From Reichenbachiella sp. (GTDB lineage: Bacteria; Bacteroidota; Bacteroidia; Cytophagales; Cyclobacteriaceae), in the NCBI RefSeq assembly GCF_033344935.1, contig NZ_JAWPMM010000001.1:186001-250000 (forward strand): 64,000 nucleotides of DNA, given 5' to 3'. Position numbers and translations under genes: made by a program. A model generated the notes under the pieces. That model saw only the letters and a list, made by a program, of their open reading frames with translations, did not search any database and was not told the DNA's origin. Shown here piece by piece: positions 1-8,992 of the stretch (position 1 is its first letter; every line of letters starts with the position of its first letter).

Positions 1-599
1 TCGAAATTAATTTCATGAGTTGATCTCTTTTCCCTAAGCCAAACAATTATATCATCCTTTTCAGTTTCAAGCGTATGTTTGTTGGATTTGTCCGCTGTTT
101 TAAGTTGTTGTTCCTTTTCTTCCAACTCACCAATTTTTTGATCCAATTGAGTTAAATAGTTCTGAATATCGTTGCTGAATAAGTATTTTGAATGCCTATA
201 TGCAATTCGAAATAATTCAAGATTAACTTTTTCAGAATCTCCTGAATAATTCTTATCAATATCCGTTAAAATAATTCTTACATCTTCAATAATTTTCATG
301 CGCTTTTCAAACAAATCCAAGCGAACTCTATATCTCTGAGTTAAATATTGTTTACCTGCTATATAAATTGTTATTAATGCAATTAAAGGTGTTAGAAATG
401 CTGAAAAATTATCTATCCAATTCTTTTCTCTCTTCAATTCAACTTTAACTGGATCGAGATCTACTGATCTTTTGGTTGACTCTACAAAATCTTGGATAGA
501 CTGAGAGTTATTCTTTGCTGATATTGTATCATTACTTTCTGCATATACAAGATTCGCTATGTTAAATGCAAGAAAAAAAAATAATTTGAATTTCATCAT
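1..599 (-). CDS. Membrane-anchored coiled-coil protein, C-terminus cut by window edge
   Basis: An open frame of about 200 codons on the minus strand runs off the left edge, so the C-terminus is missing. It begins MMKFKLFFFLAF and has an N-terminal hydrophobic stretch ending in VYA-ES, which looks like a signal peptide. A second hydrophobic segment near residues 70-88 (FLTPLIALITIYIAG) looks like a transmembrane helix. After it comes a charged, heptad-like region rich in K, E, Q and L that should form a coiled coil facing the cytoplasm. I do not recognise a family. An upstream in-frame ATG at 614 is possible, but 599 places the signal peptide at the very N-terminus. Confidence 0.6.
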   Translation of the reverse strand, partial: MMKFKLFFFLAFNIANLVYAESNDTISAKNNSQSIQDFVESTKRSVDLDPVKVELKREKNWIDNFSAFLTPLIALITIYIAGKQYLTQRYRVRLDLFEKRMKIIEDVRIILTDIDKNYSGDSEKVNLELFRIAYRHSKYLFSNDIQNYLTQLDQKIGELEEKEQQLKTADKSNKHTLETEKDDIIVWLREKRSTHEINF

Positions 600-824
600 T
601 TGTATGGAATGCATATTACCATCAACAAACATATTAATATTTCTCAAACTGCGGCGGGAAGGCTCTGCTGGAAACCTTGGAGAGTAAGATAAAGAATGTA
701 GAGAAATAGGGCAAGGAAAGCTGAGTTAAAGCCATTACTCGAAATACTCACTTCAATAATTAAGAACCTCCATTATACTTTCCCTGAGCAAATCCCTAAC
801 TTCGCGCTTTTAATTGAGCAGATT

Positions 825-2468
825 ATGATTTCAGTAGACGCCGTAGGGGTAGAATTTAGCGGGACCACGTTGTTTAGCAACATCAACTTTAATATCAATA
901 ATGAAGATAAAATTGCCCTGATGGGTAAAAATGGGGCAGGAAAATCTACACTGCTCAAAATCATTGCTGGTAAGGACAAACCTACCCTAGGCAAGATTTC
1001 TGCACCTAAAGATGCGGTGATTGCTTACTTGCCACAGCACTTATTGATCGAAGACGACTGTACGGTGTTTGAAGAAGCGTCTAAGGCTTTTTCTGAAATG
1101 CAGGAAATGAAACGCCAGCTGGATGAGCTCTCACTGCAATTAGAAACACGGACCGATTACGAATCTGAGGCCTACTCCAAAATCATCGAACAGGTCTCTG
1201 AACTGAGCGAAAAATACTACAGCGTAGAAGAGGTAAACGTGGACGCCGAGGTGGAAATGACACTTCAGGGTTTGGGCTTTTTAAGATCCGACTTTACCAG
1301 GCCTGCGAGTGAGTTCAGTGGTGGCTGGCGAATGAGAATAGAATTGGCCAAGATCCTTCTGAAAAAACCAGATTTGATCTTACTCGATGAGCCAACCAAC
1401 CACTTAGACATCGAGTCGGTGCAGTGGCTGGAAGAATTTCTGAAAACCAGCGCCAAAGCAGTCATGGTCATCAGTCACGATAAAGCATTTGTCGACAGTC
1501 TGACGAATCGAACCATCGAATTGACGGGTGGCAAAATTTACGATTACAAAACCAACTATTCACATTATTTAGAACTGAGAAAAGAACGTCGAGAACAGCA
1601 GCAACGACAGTTTGATGATCAAGCCAAAGAGATCGCCAGTATTCAGCAATTCATCGACCGATTCAAAGGCACCTATTCCAAAACGCTCCAAGTTCAATCG
1701 CGAGTCAAAATGCTCGAAAAAATGGAGATCGTAGAAGTGGATGAAATCGATACCTCCGCTTTGAATTTGAAATTTCCCCCAGCGCCGCGCTCAGGTAAAT
1801 ATCCAGTCATTATTGATCAGTTGGCTAAAAGCTACGGTGAACACACGGTGTTCAAGGATGTTTCACTCACGATAGCCCAAGGGGAAAAGGTCGCATTTGT
1901 AGGAAAGAATGGAGAAGGTAAGTCTACCCTGATCAAAGCCATCATGGGCGAAATTGATCATGAAGGATCGATGCAGCTTGGACACAATAGTTTAATCGGC
2001 TATTTCGCACAAAATCAAGCGGCCTTACTCGAGGAAACGCTCAGCATATTTGAAACCATTGACGAAATCGCCAAAGGCGATATGCGTTCAAAAATTAAAG
2101 ATTTGTTAGGTGCATTTATGTTTAGCGGAGATGCCGTCGAGAAAAAAGTAAAAGTGCTATCTGGAGGGGAGCGAACGCGACTGGCGATGATTAAACTTTT
2201 GCTTCAGCCGGTCAACCTCCTAATTCTTGATGAACCTACCAATCATTTGGACATCAAAACCAAGGACATTCTTAAAGATGCCTTAAAAGCTTTCGAAGGC
2301 ACTTTGATCTTGGTATCGCATGACCGGGATTTTCTGGACGGACTAGCGACTAAGGTTTTTGAGTTTGGGAATCAAAGAGTAAAAGAACACTTCGAAGACA
2401 TCAATGGCTTTTTGAGAAACAAAAAGATGGAAAACCTGAAGGAAATAGAGCGAAGCACTAAGGTATAA
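825..2468 (+). CDS. ABC-F family ATP-binding protein (two nucleotide-binding domains)
   Basis: A soluble protein of 547 residues with two ABC ATPase domains and no membrane segment, the layout of ABC-F translation factors such as EttA, Uup and YdiF. Domain 1 has Walker A GKNGAGKS near residue 34, the signature SGGWRMR and Walker B LILLDEPTNHLD. Domain 2 has Walker A GKNGEGKS near residue 360, the signature LSGGERTRL and a second LDEPTNHLD. The charged linker between the domains (about 240-325) matches the P-site tRNA-interacting motif region. Family members act on stalled or initiating ribosomes, and some protect against ribosome-targeting antibiotics. Nothing here tells which. It stands alone, convergent with the next gene across a 40-base gap. 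Confidence 0.93.
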   Translation: MISVDAVGVEFSGTTLFSNINFNINNEDKIALMGKNGAGKSTLLKIIAGKDKPTLGKISAPKDAVIAYLPQHLLIEDDCTVFEEASKAFSEMQEMKRQLDELSLQLETRTDYESEAYSKIIEQVSELSEKYYSVEEVNVDAEVEMTLQGLGFLRSDFTRPASEFSGGWRMRIELAKILLKKPDLILLDEPTNHLDIESVQWLEEFLKTSAKAVMVISHDKAFVDSLTNRTIELTGGKIYDYKTNYSHYLELRKERREQQQRQFDDQAKEIASIQQFIDRFKGTYSKTLQVQSRVKMLEKMEIVEVDEIDTSALNLKFPPAPRSGKYPVIIDQLAKSYGEHTVFKDVSLTIAQGEKVAFVGKNGEGKSTLIKAIMGEIDHEGSMQLGHNSLIGYFAQNQAALLEETLSIFETIDEIAKGDMRSKIKDLLGAFMFSGDAVEKKVKVLSGGERTRLAMIKLLLQPVNLLILDEPTNHLDIKTKDILKDALKAFEGTLILVSHDRDFLDGLATKVFEFGNQRVKEHFEDINGFLRNKKMENLKEIERSTKV

Positions 2469-2508
2469 AGCGATATCGGTTTTATGTTAAGATATTGTTG
2501 GATGGTTT

Positions 2509-4395
2509 TTATTTCCTACGCTTCAACAAAAGATCACCGTTCAGTGTGGTTGATTTTAACGTATCATTGACTTCCTGAAGTTGGATGTCCGTGATGATAA
2601 ACTTGAGTTCAAAATCATTTGATGCCCCTTCTAATGTCATACTGGATAAGTCAAGATTTGACACATATTCTTTTCCATTTGATTCTATCAGTTCATCGAC
2701 CTTTTTGTCCAAGAAAAGATTGGTCGTATCACCTTTATTAATGAATGAAAGTCCCAGAGAATCTCCTTGATTAAATAGCAATTGGTAGGAGCTTCCTTCG
2801 ATCTCAACCGTGTAGTCTGTTGCTTCTCCCTGATAGTTATACAAATAAATGCGCTTGAGATAATCAAATTTATCCAAATGAATCACAGCTGCTGCGTCTG
2901 ACGAATAGCTAAAATATGCATTGGAACTATTGATGTATTTATAGCTGTAGCTCAGCCCCATAGAGCGAATGTATATTTCTGCTTCGTTGCGGTATTTGTT
3001 GGAGTCCAGCGAAATTACAATAAGAGAATCCAGATCCTGTTGGAAAATAGGTCGGATGCTGGCTAGGCCATGGTAATCGTCGAGATAATTTACAATAGAA
3101 TAGACTTCATTGTGCAGAGAGTCTGACAACACGCCTCGATTAGTGTTTTCCTTCTTGGTGTAGAACCACTCAGGCAAACTGTCTGCTTCCCAAACCACTT
3201 CGTTGACGACCTTTCCATCTTTCAATAAATTGTTATTATCCAATATGGATATCAGGCGACTGGCTTGACTTTTTTCACTCATAGTAAACATACCCCAAGG
3301 ACCAAAAGACATCAAAGCCAACGTAACCGCCAGAGACATAGGGATGAATTTGATGTTTGTTCTACCCATGGTGAAATAGGTAGCAACAAGAGCCAACCAA
3401 ATGCCGAGTAATACAATCACGTATCGATTGATCGTAAGTCCATAATCTGCGATTCGCATGCCTATGGCAAAAAAGAGCAAAACAATTAGCGGGTAAAGCA
3501 ATAAATAGAACACCTTCGAGGATTTTTTAATCCAGGAATTTTCTTTCATTTCGCCGTAAGGATAAAACAACAAAACGGTCAAGATGCCCAGCACAGAGAC
3601 GCACGAGATCAGGTAAGACACAATGCCCTTCGGCCAATCCCAAAGGAGTGTAATCTTTGTCCCATAAGCGTAGAGAATAATTAAGTATAATACGAGCAAG
3701 GGTAGCAAGACATACTGCGCAAATATCTTGAGGCCTTTGGGGTACTCATGGTTGTCTTCAAGCTGCTCGATGTCTTCTGGTATGCCTGACAAGAAAAACC
3801 AGGTATTGAAAAGACCAATGATTACAATCCACAACTCAAAGTACAGCTCATCTTTAATGTCTATATCGAAGAGCAGGTGGAGGGCAGACAAGGCGAGAAT
3901 CAACCCCACGTACAGAAAGCCTGAATAAAGGATCGAGGTCAGGATTCGAATAAAAAGTGTCTTATTAAAATTCCAGAAACCATTCAGTTGTTGGCCCTTG
4001 AGGTATGGACTAAAAGAAACCAATAGGTGCACGATGATATTGAATATCCCATATCTGATGTACGGAATGGCGGTGTTGTGTGTGTTTTCTGCACCAGGCA
4101 ATGACAAAAATATAGCCAGCAAGACGAGAGCAGCTACGACATGCGATCCAATACTCGTGGCGATTCCAAAATCCCTCTTTGAGCTAATGATAGACACGCA
4201 GAAAAACAATGGGATCCCCAAAGCAAAGGTGATCAGAGAGTTGATGTAAGGGAAATAGTTGGTAATAGCATCCTCAAACTCTACCATATATATCGCCAGA
4301 CAGACTCCACAAAAAGCACTTAACAAAGTGAGCGGAAATCTTAAAAGCGACTTTTTGGCTGAGCTTAGTAGGTAATTAATTGAAGGCAGGTTCAT
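2509..4395 (-). CDS. DUF4153 domain-containing polytopic membrane protein
   Basis: A protein of 628 residues from the ATG at 4395. The frame continues upstream only to a TTG, giving an unlikely 13-residue extension. The first 380 or so residues contain about ten to twelve hydrophobic helices, beginning with LPSINYLLSSAKKSLLRFPLTLLSAFCG, typical of DUF4153 proteins in Bacteroidota. The last 230 residues are hydrophilic, beta-rich and probably periplasmic. The function of DUF4153 is not known. The gene is alone on its strand and convergent with the ABC-F gene. Confidence 0.8.
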   Translation of the reverse strand: MNLPSINYLLSSAKKSLLRFPLTLLSAFCGVCLAIYMVEFEDAITNYFPYINSLITFALGIPLFFCVSIISSKRDFGIATSIGSHVVAALVLLAIFLSLPGAENTHNTAIPYIRYGIFNIIVHLLVSFSPYLKGQQLNGFWNFNKTLFIRILTSILYSGFLYVGLILALSALHLLFDIDIKDELYFELWIVIIGLFNTWFFLSGIPEDIEQLEDNHEYPKGLKIFAQYVLLPLLVLYLIILYAYGTKITLLWDWPKGIVSYLISCVSVLGILTVLLFYPYGEMKENSWIKKSSKVFYLLLYPLIVLLFFAIGMRIADYGLTINRYVIVLLGIWLALVATYFTMGRTNIKFIPMSLAVTLALMSFGPWGMFTMSEKSQASRLISILDNNNLLKDGKVVNEVVWEADSLPEWFYTKKENTNRGVLSDSLHNEVYSIVNYLDDYHGLASIRPIFQQDLDSLIVISLDSNKYRNEAEIYIRSMGLSYSYKYINSSNAYFSYSSDAAAVIHLDKFDYLKRIYLYNYQGEATDYTVEIEGSSYQLLFNQGDSLGLSFINKGDTTNLFLDKKVDELIESNGKEYVSNLDLSSMTLEGASNDFELKFIITDIQLQEVNDTLKSTTLNGDLLLKRRK

Positions 4396-4488
4396 AGCTG
4401 TCTTTTTTGGCGTAGCAGAAATGAAAAGATACAACTATCCGAACCATTCATTGAAAAACTCCTGAGAAAATTCAGATAACCATATTAA

Positions 4489-5214
4489 TTACTTAGACAA
4501 AATTTTATGCGCTATAGATGGAAACAAGAAAGCAATCCACAAGAACAAGCGCATTTTGGGCACTGTTAATATTTTTCTTTCTCTCAAGAGCTGTGGCCAA
4601 ATGTAATCGATCAATTCTTTCGCGGACATCTTGAGCTCCGTTCGTCCTTTGGTCATTTCCGTATCAGTAACCGGAGGAATAAATTCTAGCACTTTGATTT
4701 TGGTAGACTTCAAAGCAAAACGTAGTCCAATGGTAAAGTTTCTAAGTGCCGCTTTACTGGAGCTATAGACCAAGCCATCGCTTTTGGGGAAGGCCCCCAA
4801 TCCAGAAGTTGTATTTACAATCAATGCTTTACTGGCATTATTCAATAATGGAACCAACAGCTGTGTAATCAATAGCTGACCAGTAACATTCGTTTGAATT
4901 TCTTGTTTTATTTTATCTAAAGGAATAACACTATCCATAAAGTCATAGTTATACTGAATACCTGCGTTGTTGAATAACAAATCTAAACGTTCATAATTTC
5001 TTTGAATTTGAATCACTGCATTTTCGATTTCCTCCACATTTGAGAGGTCACAGTGGATTGTTTCAAACCCTTTCCTAAGAGCATCTTCCAATTTACTCTT
5101 GTTCCGTCCTAAGATGATTACTGTATTGCCTTCTGCTAGCAATCGGTCAGCCAACACCCGGCCGATGCCGGATGTTCCTCCTGTTATCAGGATGGTTTTG
5201 TATTTTAGTTCCAT
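4489..5214 (-). CDS. SDR family oxidoreductase, DltE-like
   Basis: A classical short-chain dehydrogenase of 241 residues. It has the NAD(P)-binding motif TGGTSGIG near residue 11, NNAG in the middle and the catalytic YSSSK, with an upstream Ser in TTSGLG. The overall sequence resembles the DltE/COG3967 branch. The substrate cannot be read from sequence. It is the last gene of a tight four-gene minus-strand operon (7019 to 4489, gaps of 9-19 bases) that otherwise encodes membrane and outer-membrane proteins. That suggests a role with a lipid or envelope-linked substrate (inference). Confidence 0.88.
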   Translation of the reverse strand: MELKYKTILITGGTSGIGRVLADRLLAEGNTVIILGRNKSKLEDALRKGFETIHCDLSNVEEIENAVIQIQRNYERLDLLFNNAGIQYNYDFMDSVIPLDKIKQEIQTNVTGQLLITQLLVPLLNNASKALIVNTTSGLGAFPKSDGLVYSSSKAALRNFTIGLRFALKSTKIKVLEFIPPVTDTEMTKGRTELKMSAKELIDYIWPQLLRERKILTVPKMRLFLWIAFLFPSIAHKILSK

Positions 5215-5223
5215 GATTTTAAC

Positions 5224-5997
5224 TTAGAAGAATGATACAAAAAGCAGTAGTCCAAAAAGGCCCATCGCTGCCAGTTTTTGATTTCTAGAAAGTCTCCTGG
5301 TGTTGTTAGTTGCAATATTGAATAGGCAAAAAGCGAGAGCTAACAGCCAAGCCAACTGTCCTGTATGCACGATCATATTTAATGGACCAAGTGCCGAAAA
5401 CATCCCTCCAAATTGCTCCATAGCATAAACCAACATACCTAGTCCTAATACTTGTCCTATCCTCGCCAAATAATTAGGAAAATAATCGGGTTTCGATAAC
5501 ATTGAGGTAGAGAACAAAAACATCCAAAGAAATTCAAACCAAAAGGCGAAGTTTTCTCCCACAGATACACCAGCATAGATATGAAATGAATCATAGATCA
5601 CGCGAATTGTTTCCAATTGTGCTGGTGATGCATGTGCTACCAATTCTCCCAAATGCTGCATCAAAAATGGCCAACGCACAAAACCCAAAGACGAGGTAAG
5701 ACCAAACAAGACGCCAAACACCACGGCCAAAAAACCTGTAGTTGAATTATTGAAATTCAAGGTTTTGAAAAGTAGCAAAACAACGGTCATGAAGCTGATG
5801 CCAGTTAAAGTAAATAAATAGTAAGCCGGCACAGTAAATGATCGGTTTTTGTAAAACAATCCTAGTGTTGTTTCCATATTTTCTCTTAGAATATCAGGAA
5901 ACTCAAAGGTGTAAATAAGGATTATTCCTGCTGTTAACATAAGGATGATATGTATTATGATCATCCAACCTGTAAATTGTATTTCTGAATTTTTCAT
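5224..5997 (-). CDS. Multi-pass membrane protein, DUF4386-like
   Basis: A protein of 257 residues with six or seven hydrophobic segments spread over its whole length, so an inner-membrane protein. The central stretch with LGFVRWPFLMQHL followed by HIYAGVSVGENFAFW resembles DUF4386 family proteins, which are common in Bacteroidota and Actinobacteria and have no known function. It lies 9 bases upstream of the SDR gene and 19 bases downstream of the beta-barrel gene, so the three are probably co-transcribed. The DUF4386 match is from memory of the family pattern and is only moderately certain. Confidence 0.7.
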   Translation of the reverse strand: MKNSEIQFTGWMIIIHIILMLTAGIILIYTFEFPDILRENMETTLGLFYKNRSFTVPAYYLFTLTGISFMTVVLLLFKTLNFNNSTTGFLAVVFGVLFGLTSSLGFVRWPFLMQHLGELVAHASPAQLETIRVIYDSFHIYAGVSVGENFAFWFEFLWMFLFSTSMLSKPDYFPNYLARIGQVLGLGMLVYAMEQFGGMFSALGPLNMIVHTGQLAWLLALAFCLFNIATNNTRRLSRNQKLAAMGLFGLLLFVSFF

Positions 5998-6016
5998 GAC
6001 TTTGAATTGTTTAAGT

Positions 6017-6721
6017 TTACTGAAATCTATAAGCTAGGCCGATGTGAAAGACCTTGTACATGTTGGTGACACTTTGAGTAAATTCATCGTCCATTTTGTT
6101 TTGGATTTGTTTTCTCGAAGAATTAGACAAGTCAGAGGAGCCACCAAAGGCATACGAAGGCGAAGGATATTGCCCCCAGGCTGGTGTCCATTCAAACCCT
6201 CCTGAAAAGCCATTATTGAAATCATATTGATAACCAAGACCTAAAGCTAGTCCCCAGCCTGCTGGACGTGTCTGCTTGATGACCACACTTCCTTCATAAG
6301 TCTCTTCGCCAATCCTTCTTTCTCGTGCATCAAAGCTCATGGTTTCTGTGTCCTTTCCATTGAACACAAAGCCACCGGATAGATATGGTCCTTTTTTAAT
6401 GGGCTTATATCGTACCTGAAATAAAAACCGCTGAGCCACAGACTCTGTGGAGGTGGCCAAACCATCCAAATCCGCAGATCTGGCATTGATAGATTCCGAA
6501 TTTCTGCTGATATCATCTTTGAATTGATAGATCATTCCTACATAGATTTTATCATTAAAATGATATCCAAGGGTAATACTGGGCTTAAAGCTTCCTCCTG
6601 TTGGGAGTTCGCCAAGTCCAAAACCAATTTGCCAAAAATTAGATGGGATGGCCATCTCTTGACTTTTTGCAACCGCAGGGATTAGCAAAGCCACAACAAT
6701 TACTATTCTTAGTGCTTTCAT
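6017..6721 (-). CDS. Outer-membrane beta-barrel protein
   Basis: A protein of 234 residues with a signal peptide (MKALRIVIVVALLIPAVAKS) and a body made of alternating amphipathic strands such as FNDKIYVGMIYQF, AQRFLFQVRYKP and GPYLSGGFVF. It ends in an aromatic residue within FHIGLAYRFQ. This is the pattern of a small porin-like or OmpW/OmpX-sized outer-membrane barrel. It belongs to the four-gene operon with the SDR, the DUF4386-like protein and a small membrane protein. No substrate can be assigned. Confidence 0.72.
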   Translation of the reverse strand: MKALRIVIVVALLIPAVAKSQEMAIPSNFWQIGFGLGELPTGGSFKPSITLGYHFNDKIYVGMIYQFKDDISRNSESINARSADLDGLATSTESVAQRFLFQVRYKPIKKGPYLSGGFVFNGKDTETMSFDARERRIGEETYEGSVVIKQTRPAGWGLALGLGYQYDFNNGFSGGFEWTPAWGQYPSPSYAFGGSSDLSNSSRKQIQNKMDDEFTQSVTNMYKVFHIGLAYRFQ

Positions 6722-6731
6722 GGGTAAAAAT

Positions 6732-7019
6732 TTAACTGTGGACGATTCGAATAATTAGTTTGATGAACTGAATCAAAATGACGCCAAAAAAAGTATTAGC
6801 TGCCAACATGAGAAAGGCGGCACCCGGTAGCCCGAGCGCACGGATTGCGAGACTATCACCAGCCGAAGTTTGCTGGCCAAACATTTGGTTGATTATCACC
6901 CAGGCATTGAGGTGTTCAGCTTCTGCTCCCAGTACATAGTCGATGATAATCATGATACAAAGGCAAGCAATACCAGCCACCATATAGATCACGAATGGAT
7001 AATTAAATAAAGTTTTCAT
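6732..7019 (-). CDS. Small two-helix membrane protein
   Basis: A protein of 95 residues with hydrophobic segments near residues 8-28 (YPFVIYMVAGIACLCIMIII) and 62-88, separated by a polar loop. It is the first gene of the four-gene operon that runs to 4489. I do not recognise a family. The start is the ATG at 7019, and the 77-base gap upstream of it holds a candidate regulator-binding palindrome. Confidence 0.65.
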   Translation of the reverse strand: MKTLFNYPFVIYMVAGIACLCIMIIIDYVLGAEAEHLNAWVIINQMFGQQTSAGDSLAIRALGLPGAAFLMLAANTFFGVILIQFIKLIIRIVHS

Positions 7020-7073
7020 AATGCTTTAGTTTAGTGTTCTATGCAAAATTGCCAGACGCACCAAACCTGTGCA

Positions 7074-7087
7074 TTAACATAGGTTAA
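7074..7087. promoter_or_regulatory. TTAAC-N4-GTTAA palindrome, candidate Crp/Fnr-type box
   Basis: The sequence TTAACATAGGTTAA is a perfect 5-4-5 inverted repeat, the geometry of Fnr-family half-sites (TTGAT-N4-ATCAA in E. coli). It lies in the 77-base gap between the Crp/Fnr-like gene and the four-gene operon. On the minus strand two -7-like motifs follow it, CAGGTTTG (7069-7062) and CAATTTTG (7051-7044), each 7 of 8 to TANNTTTG. The use by the neighbouring regulator is inferred. Confidence 0.4.
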
Positions 7088-7096
7088 GGAATGCTA

Positions 7097-7678
7097 TTAC
7101 TTGGAATGGGCCAATTGAGCCCGAATTCTACTCAATTGGATGGGTGTAATTCCCAAATAGGAAGCGATATGGTATTGTGGGATTTGATTTTCCAAGTCGG
7201 GGTAGGTCTCTCTAAAAATTAGGTAATTGGTAGTAGCATCATTAGTCACCATATTGATATCATGCCTTTCCTTTTTAATCCAGATTTCCTCTAAAATTCG
7301 AAGCAACAGTTTCTCTAAACATCGATGTCTATCAAATAGGTTTCGAAAGCCGGAATAAGAAAATTTAAACAAACGGCACGGCAACAAAGCTTGAAATGAA
7401 ATGGCCGCAGGAGATTCCGAGAGTAATGCAGTCAATGGCGTAGGAAACATGCCTGGAACAAAAAAGGTTTTGTTGTACTCGTTGCCCTCTTTATTGTAGA
7501 AAACTCGAACCACACCATCAATAAGCAAAAAACAGTCGTGCACTCTGGCCCCCTCCCGTATCAGATAGTCATTACGTTTGAGTTCAATAGGCTGAAGTAG
7601 CAACCTCAAATCATCCCACGCTTCTTTTGTCATTGGGCTAATTTTTTGAAGTGTCTTATATACTACATCTGTTTCCAT
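7097..7678 (-). CDS. Crp/Fnr family transcriptional regulator
   Basis: A protein of 193 residues from the ATG at 7678 (upstream only a GTG extends the frame). Residues 30-125 form a cyclic-nucleotide-binding-type beta-roll (LKRNDYLIREGARVHDCFLLIDGVVRVFY). The C-terminus carries a helix-turn-helix with IASYLGITPIQLSRIR, the version usual in Bacteroidota Crp/Fnr proteins. The FNR cysteine cluster is absent, so iron-sulfur oxygen sensing is unlikely. It lies directly upstream of the SDR/membrane operon in the same direction. The ligand is unknown. Confidence 0.85.
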   Translation of the reverse strand: METDVVYKTLQKISPMTKEAWDDLRLLLQPIELKRNDYLIREGARVHDCFLLIDGVVRVFYNKEGNEYNKTFFVPGMFPTPLTALLSESPAAISFQALLPCRLFKFSYSGFRNLFDRHRCLEKLLLRILEEIWIKKERHDINMVTNDATTNYLIFRETYPDLENQIPQYHIASYLGITPIQLSRIRAQLAHSK

Positions 7679-7792
7679 AAGATAGTAAATATCATAAAGC
7701 ACAATTCAAAAGTAAAGACCTTTAGTAACTAAGAATCTTCCACCCCTAAAAACATATGACTTCATTCGCTACTAGTACAAGTATTTCATTCC

Positions 7793-8992
7793 TCATTTAT
7801 TCCAACTGGCAGAATATTCCTTTGTCCTAGAAGCCGCTTCGCGGTTTTTGATTACTAGCTTGTTTTTATCCACTTCTTTGGCACGATAACCCAACAGATG
7901 TAGTAGCCTTTTCGCAAGAAATCGTGCTACTCTTAGGTTGACCACTAGTGCCTTTTTTTCAGCTGACTGCCAGCGAATACCAGGTAAAAACGGGAGGATA
8001 TGCCCAGCTTTCATTTTTCTTAATACAGCAGATAGCTTTAAAAAGAATGGATGTACTTTTCTAATTTCAAAAAAGCCCTCGCTGCCCTGGTTTTGATACA
8101 AGGGCATGAACACTCTCCCATCATGTTTAGCCACAACCGTTTTATTATTTCTAATGGCCATCTCCTGACCTTTTCTCACTCTTTGAAAATTTACAAAACC
8201 AGGATGCATCTCAAAGGTATCACCCCGATGTATTCTAAACCTGAAAACAATTTCAAATATGTCTTTTGAAGTAGCGGTATGCTTAGCCAACCGTTCGTAG
8301 TAATTATAATAATCAATCTCCTTTCGATCGATACATTCAGCTAAAACCAAACACAAGTAGATAAAAGCAGTCTGGTTTTGATAAGAGGCCAGGTCGTCGT
8401 GCTGGCCCGCCTCGTAGCCAAAGGATACGAAACCCAGCTCATTGATATAGCTCAAAATTGGACCATCGAGATACTCCTCAATGCCCAAAATCATAGGAAC
8501 AGGCAACTGCTCGGTAAACTTCCTGTTGAGTAGGCTATCGTTGACTACAATGAATGGTAAGGTTTCACTAGAAGTCGTATGAAGGTCCATAAAATAAAAC
8601 GGCCCTGACTCCTTGTCGATAATCTCCTTAATCAGTTGGAGTAATACTTGTTGCTCTAGCTTTTCATCCACCAGATTTTCTGTCTGATTATTCTCCAATG
8701 CCTTCAATTGATCCTCTGTCCAAAGACGATTGAGGTCTTCGGAGCAATAACGAGTGCCCTTCTCCAGTGCCTTTAAGTTTCCGGCAACGGCATAGATCTG
8801 TCCTTTGATTGAATTTTTTTTATTCTGTAACTCGTCAATCATCTGATGTAGAGCAAAGACTCCCGAACTTTCATTGCCATGAATTCCTCCAAAAAAAACG
8901 ATCGTTGGGCCTGGCTTGCTCCCTTTGATATGACCTATGACTCGATCTATTTTTATGGTTTCATCCCTTGCTTCGCTATAAACCTCAATCAT
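7793..8992 (-). CDS. Succinylglutamate desuccinylase/aspartoacylase family metallo-amidase
   Basis: A protein of 399 residues from the ATG at 8992 (the longer frame starts with TTG). The zinc ligands of the M14-related AstE/AspA family are visible: His38 and Glu41 in GGIHGNESSG and His138 in DLHTTSSE. Family members hydrolyse N-acyl amino acids. The coding start overlaps the stop of the upstream GCS2-CBS gene by 8 bases, so translation is probably coupled. That pairing of a gamma-glutamyl-ligase-like protein with a deacylase-like protein suggests a shared amide-bonded metabolite (inference). The C-terminal 100 residues, rich in basic residues, lie beyond the usual catalytic core. Confidence 0.82.
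   Translation of the reverse strand: MIEVYSEARDETIKIDRVIGHIKGSKPGPTIVFFGGIHGNESSGVFALHQMIDELQNKKNSIKGQIYAVAGNLKALEKGTRYCSEDLNRLWTEDQLKALENNQTENLVDEKLEQQVLLQLIKEIIDKESGPFYFMDLHTTSSETLPFIVVNDSLLNRKFTEQLPVPMILGIEEYLDGPILSYINELGFVSFGYEAGQHDDLASYQNQTAFIYLCLVLAECIDRKEIDYYNYYERLAKHTATSKDIFEIVFRFRIHRGDTFEMHPGFVNFQRVRKGQEMAIRNNKTVVAKHDGRVFMPLYQNQGSEGFFEIRKVHPFFLKLSAVLRKMKAGHILPFLPGIRWQSAEKKALVVNLRVARFLAKRLLHLLGYRAKEVDKNKLVIKNREAASRTKEYSASWNK

Noticed and set aside
600-824. Regulatory RNA or small gene upstream of the ABC-F gene
   Set aside because: Only a weak -7-like TAACTTCG is seen, with no -33 box, stable hairpin or convincing reading frame.
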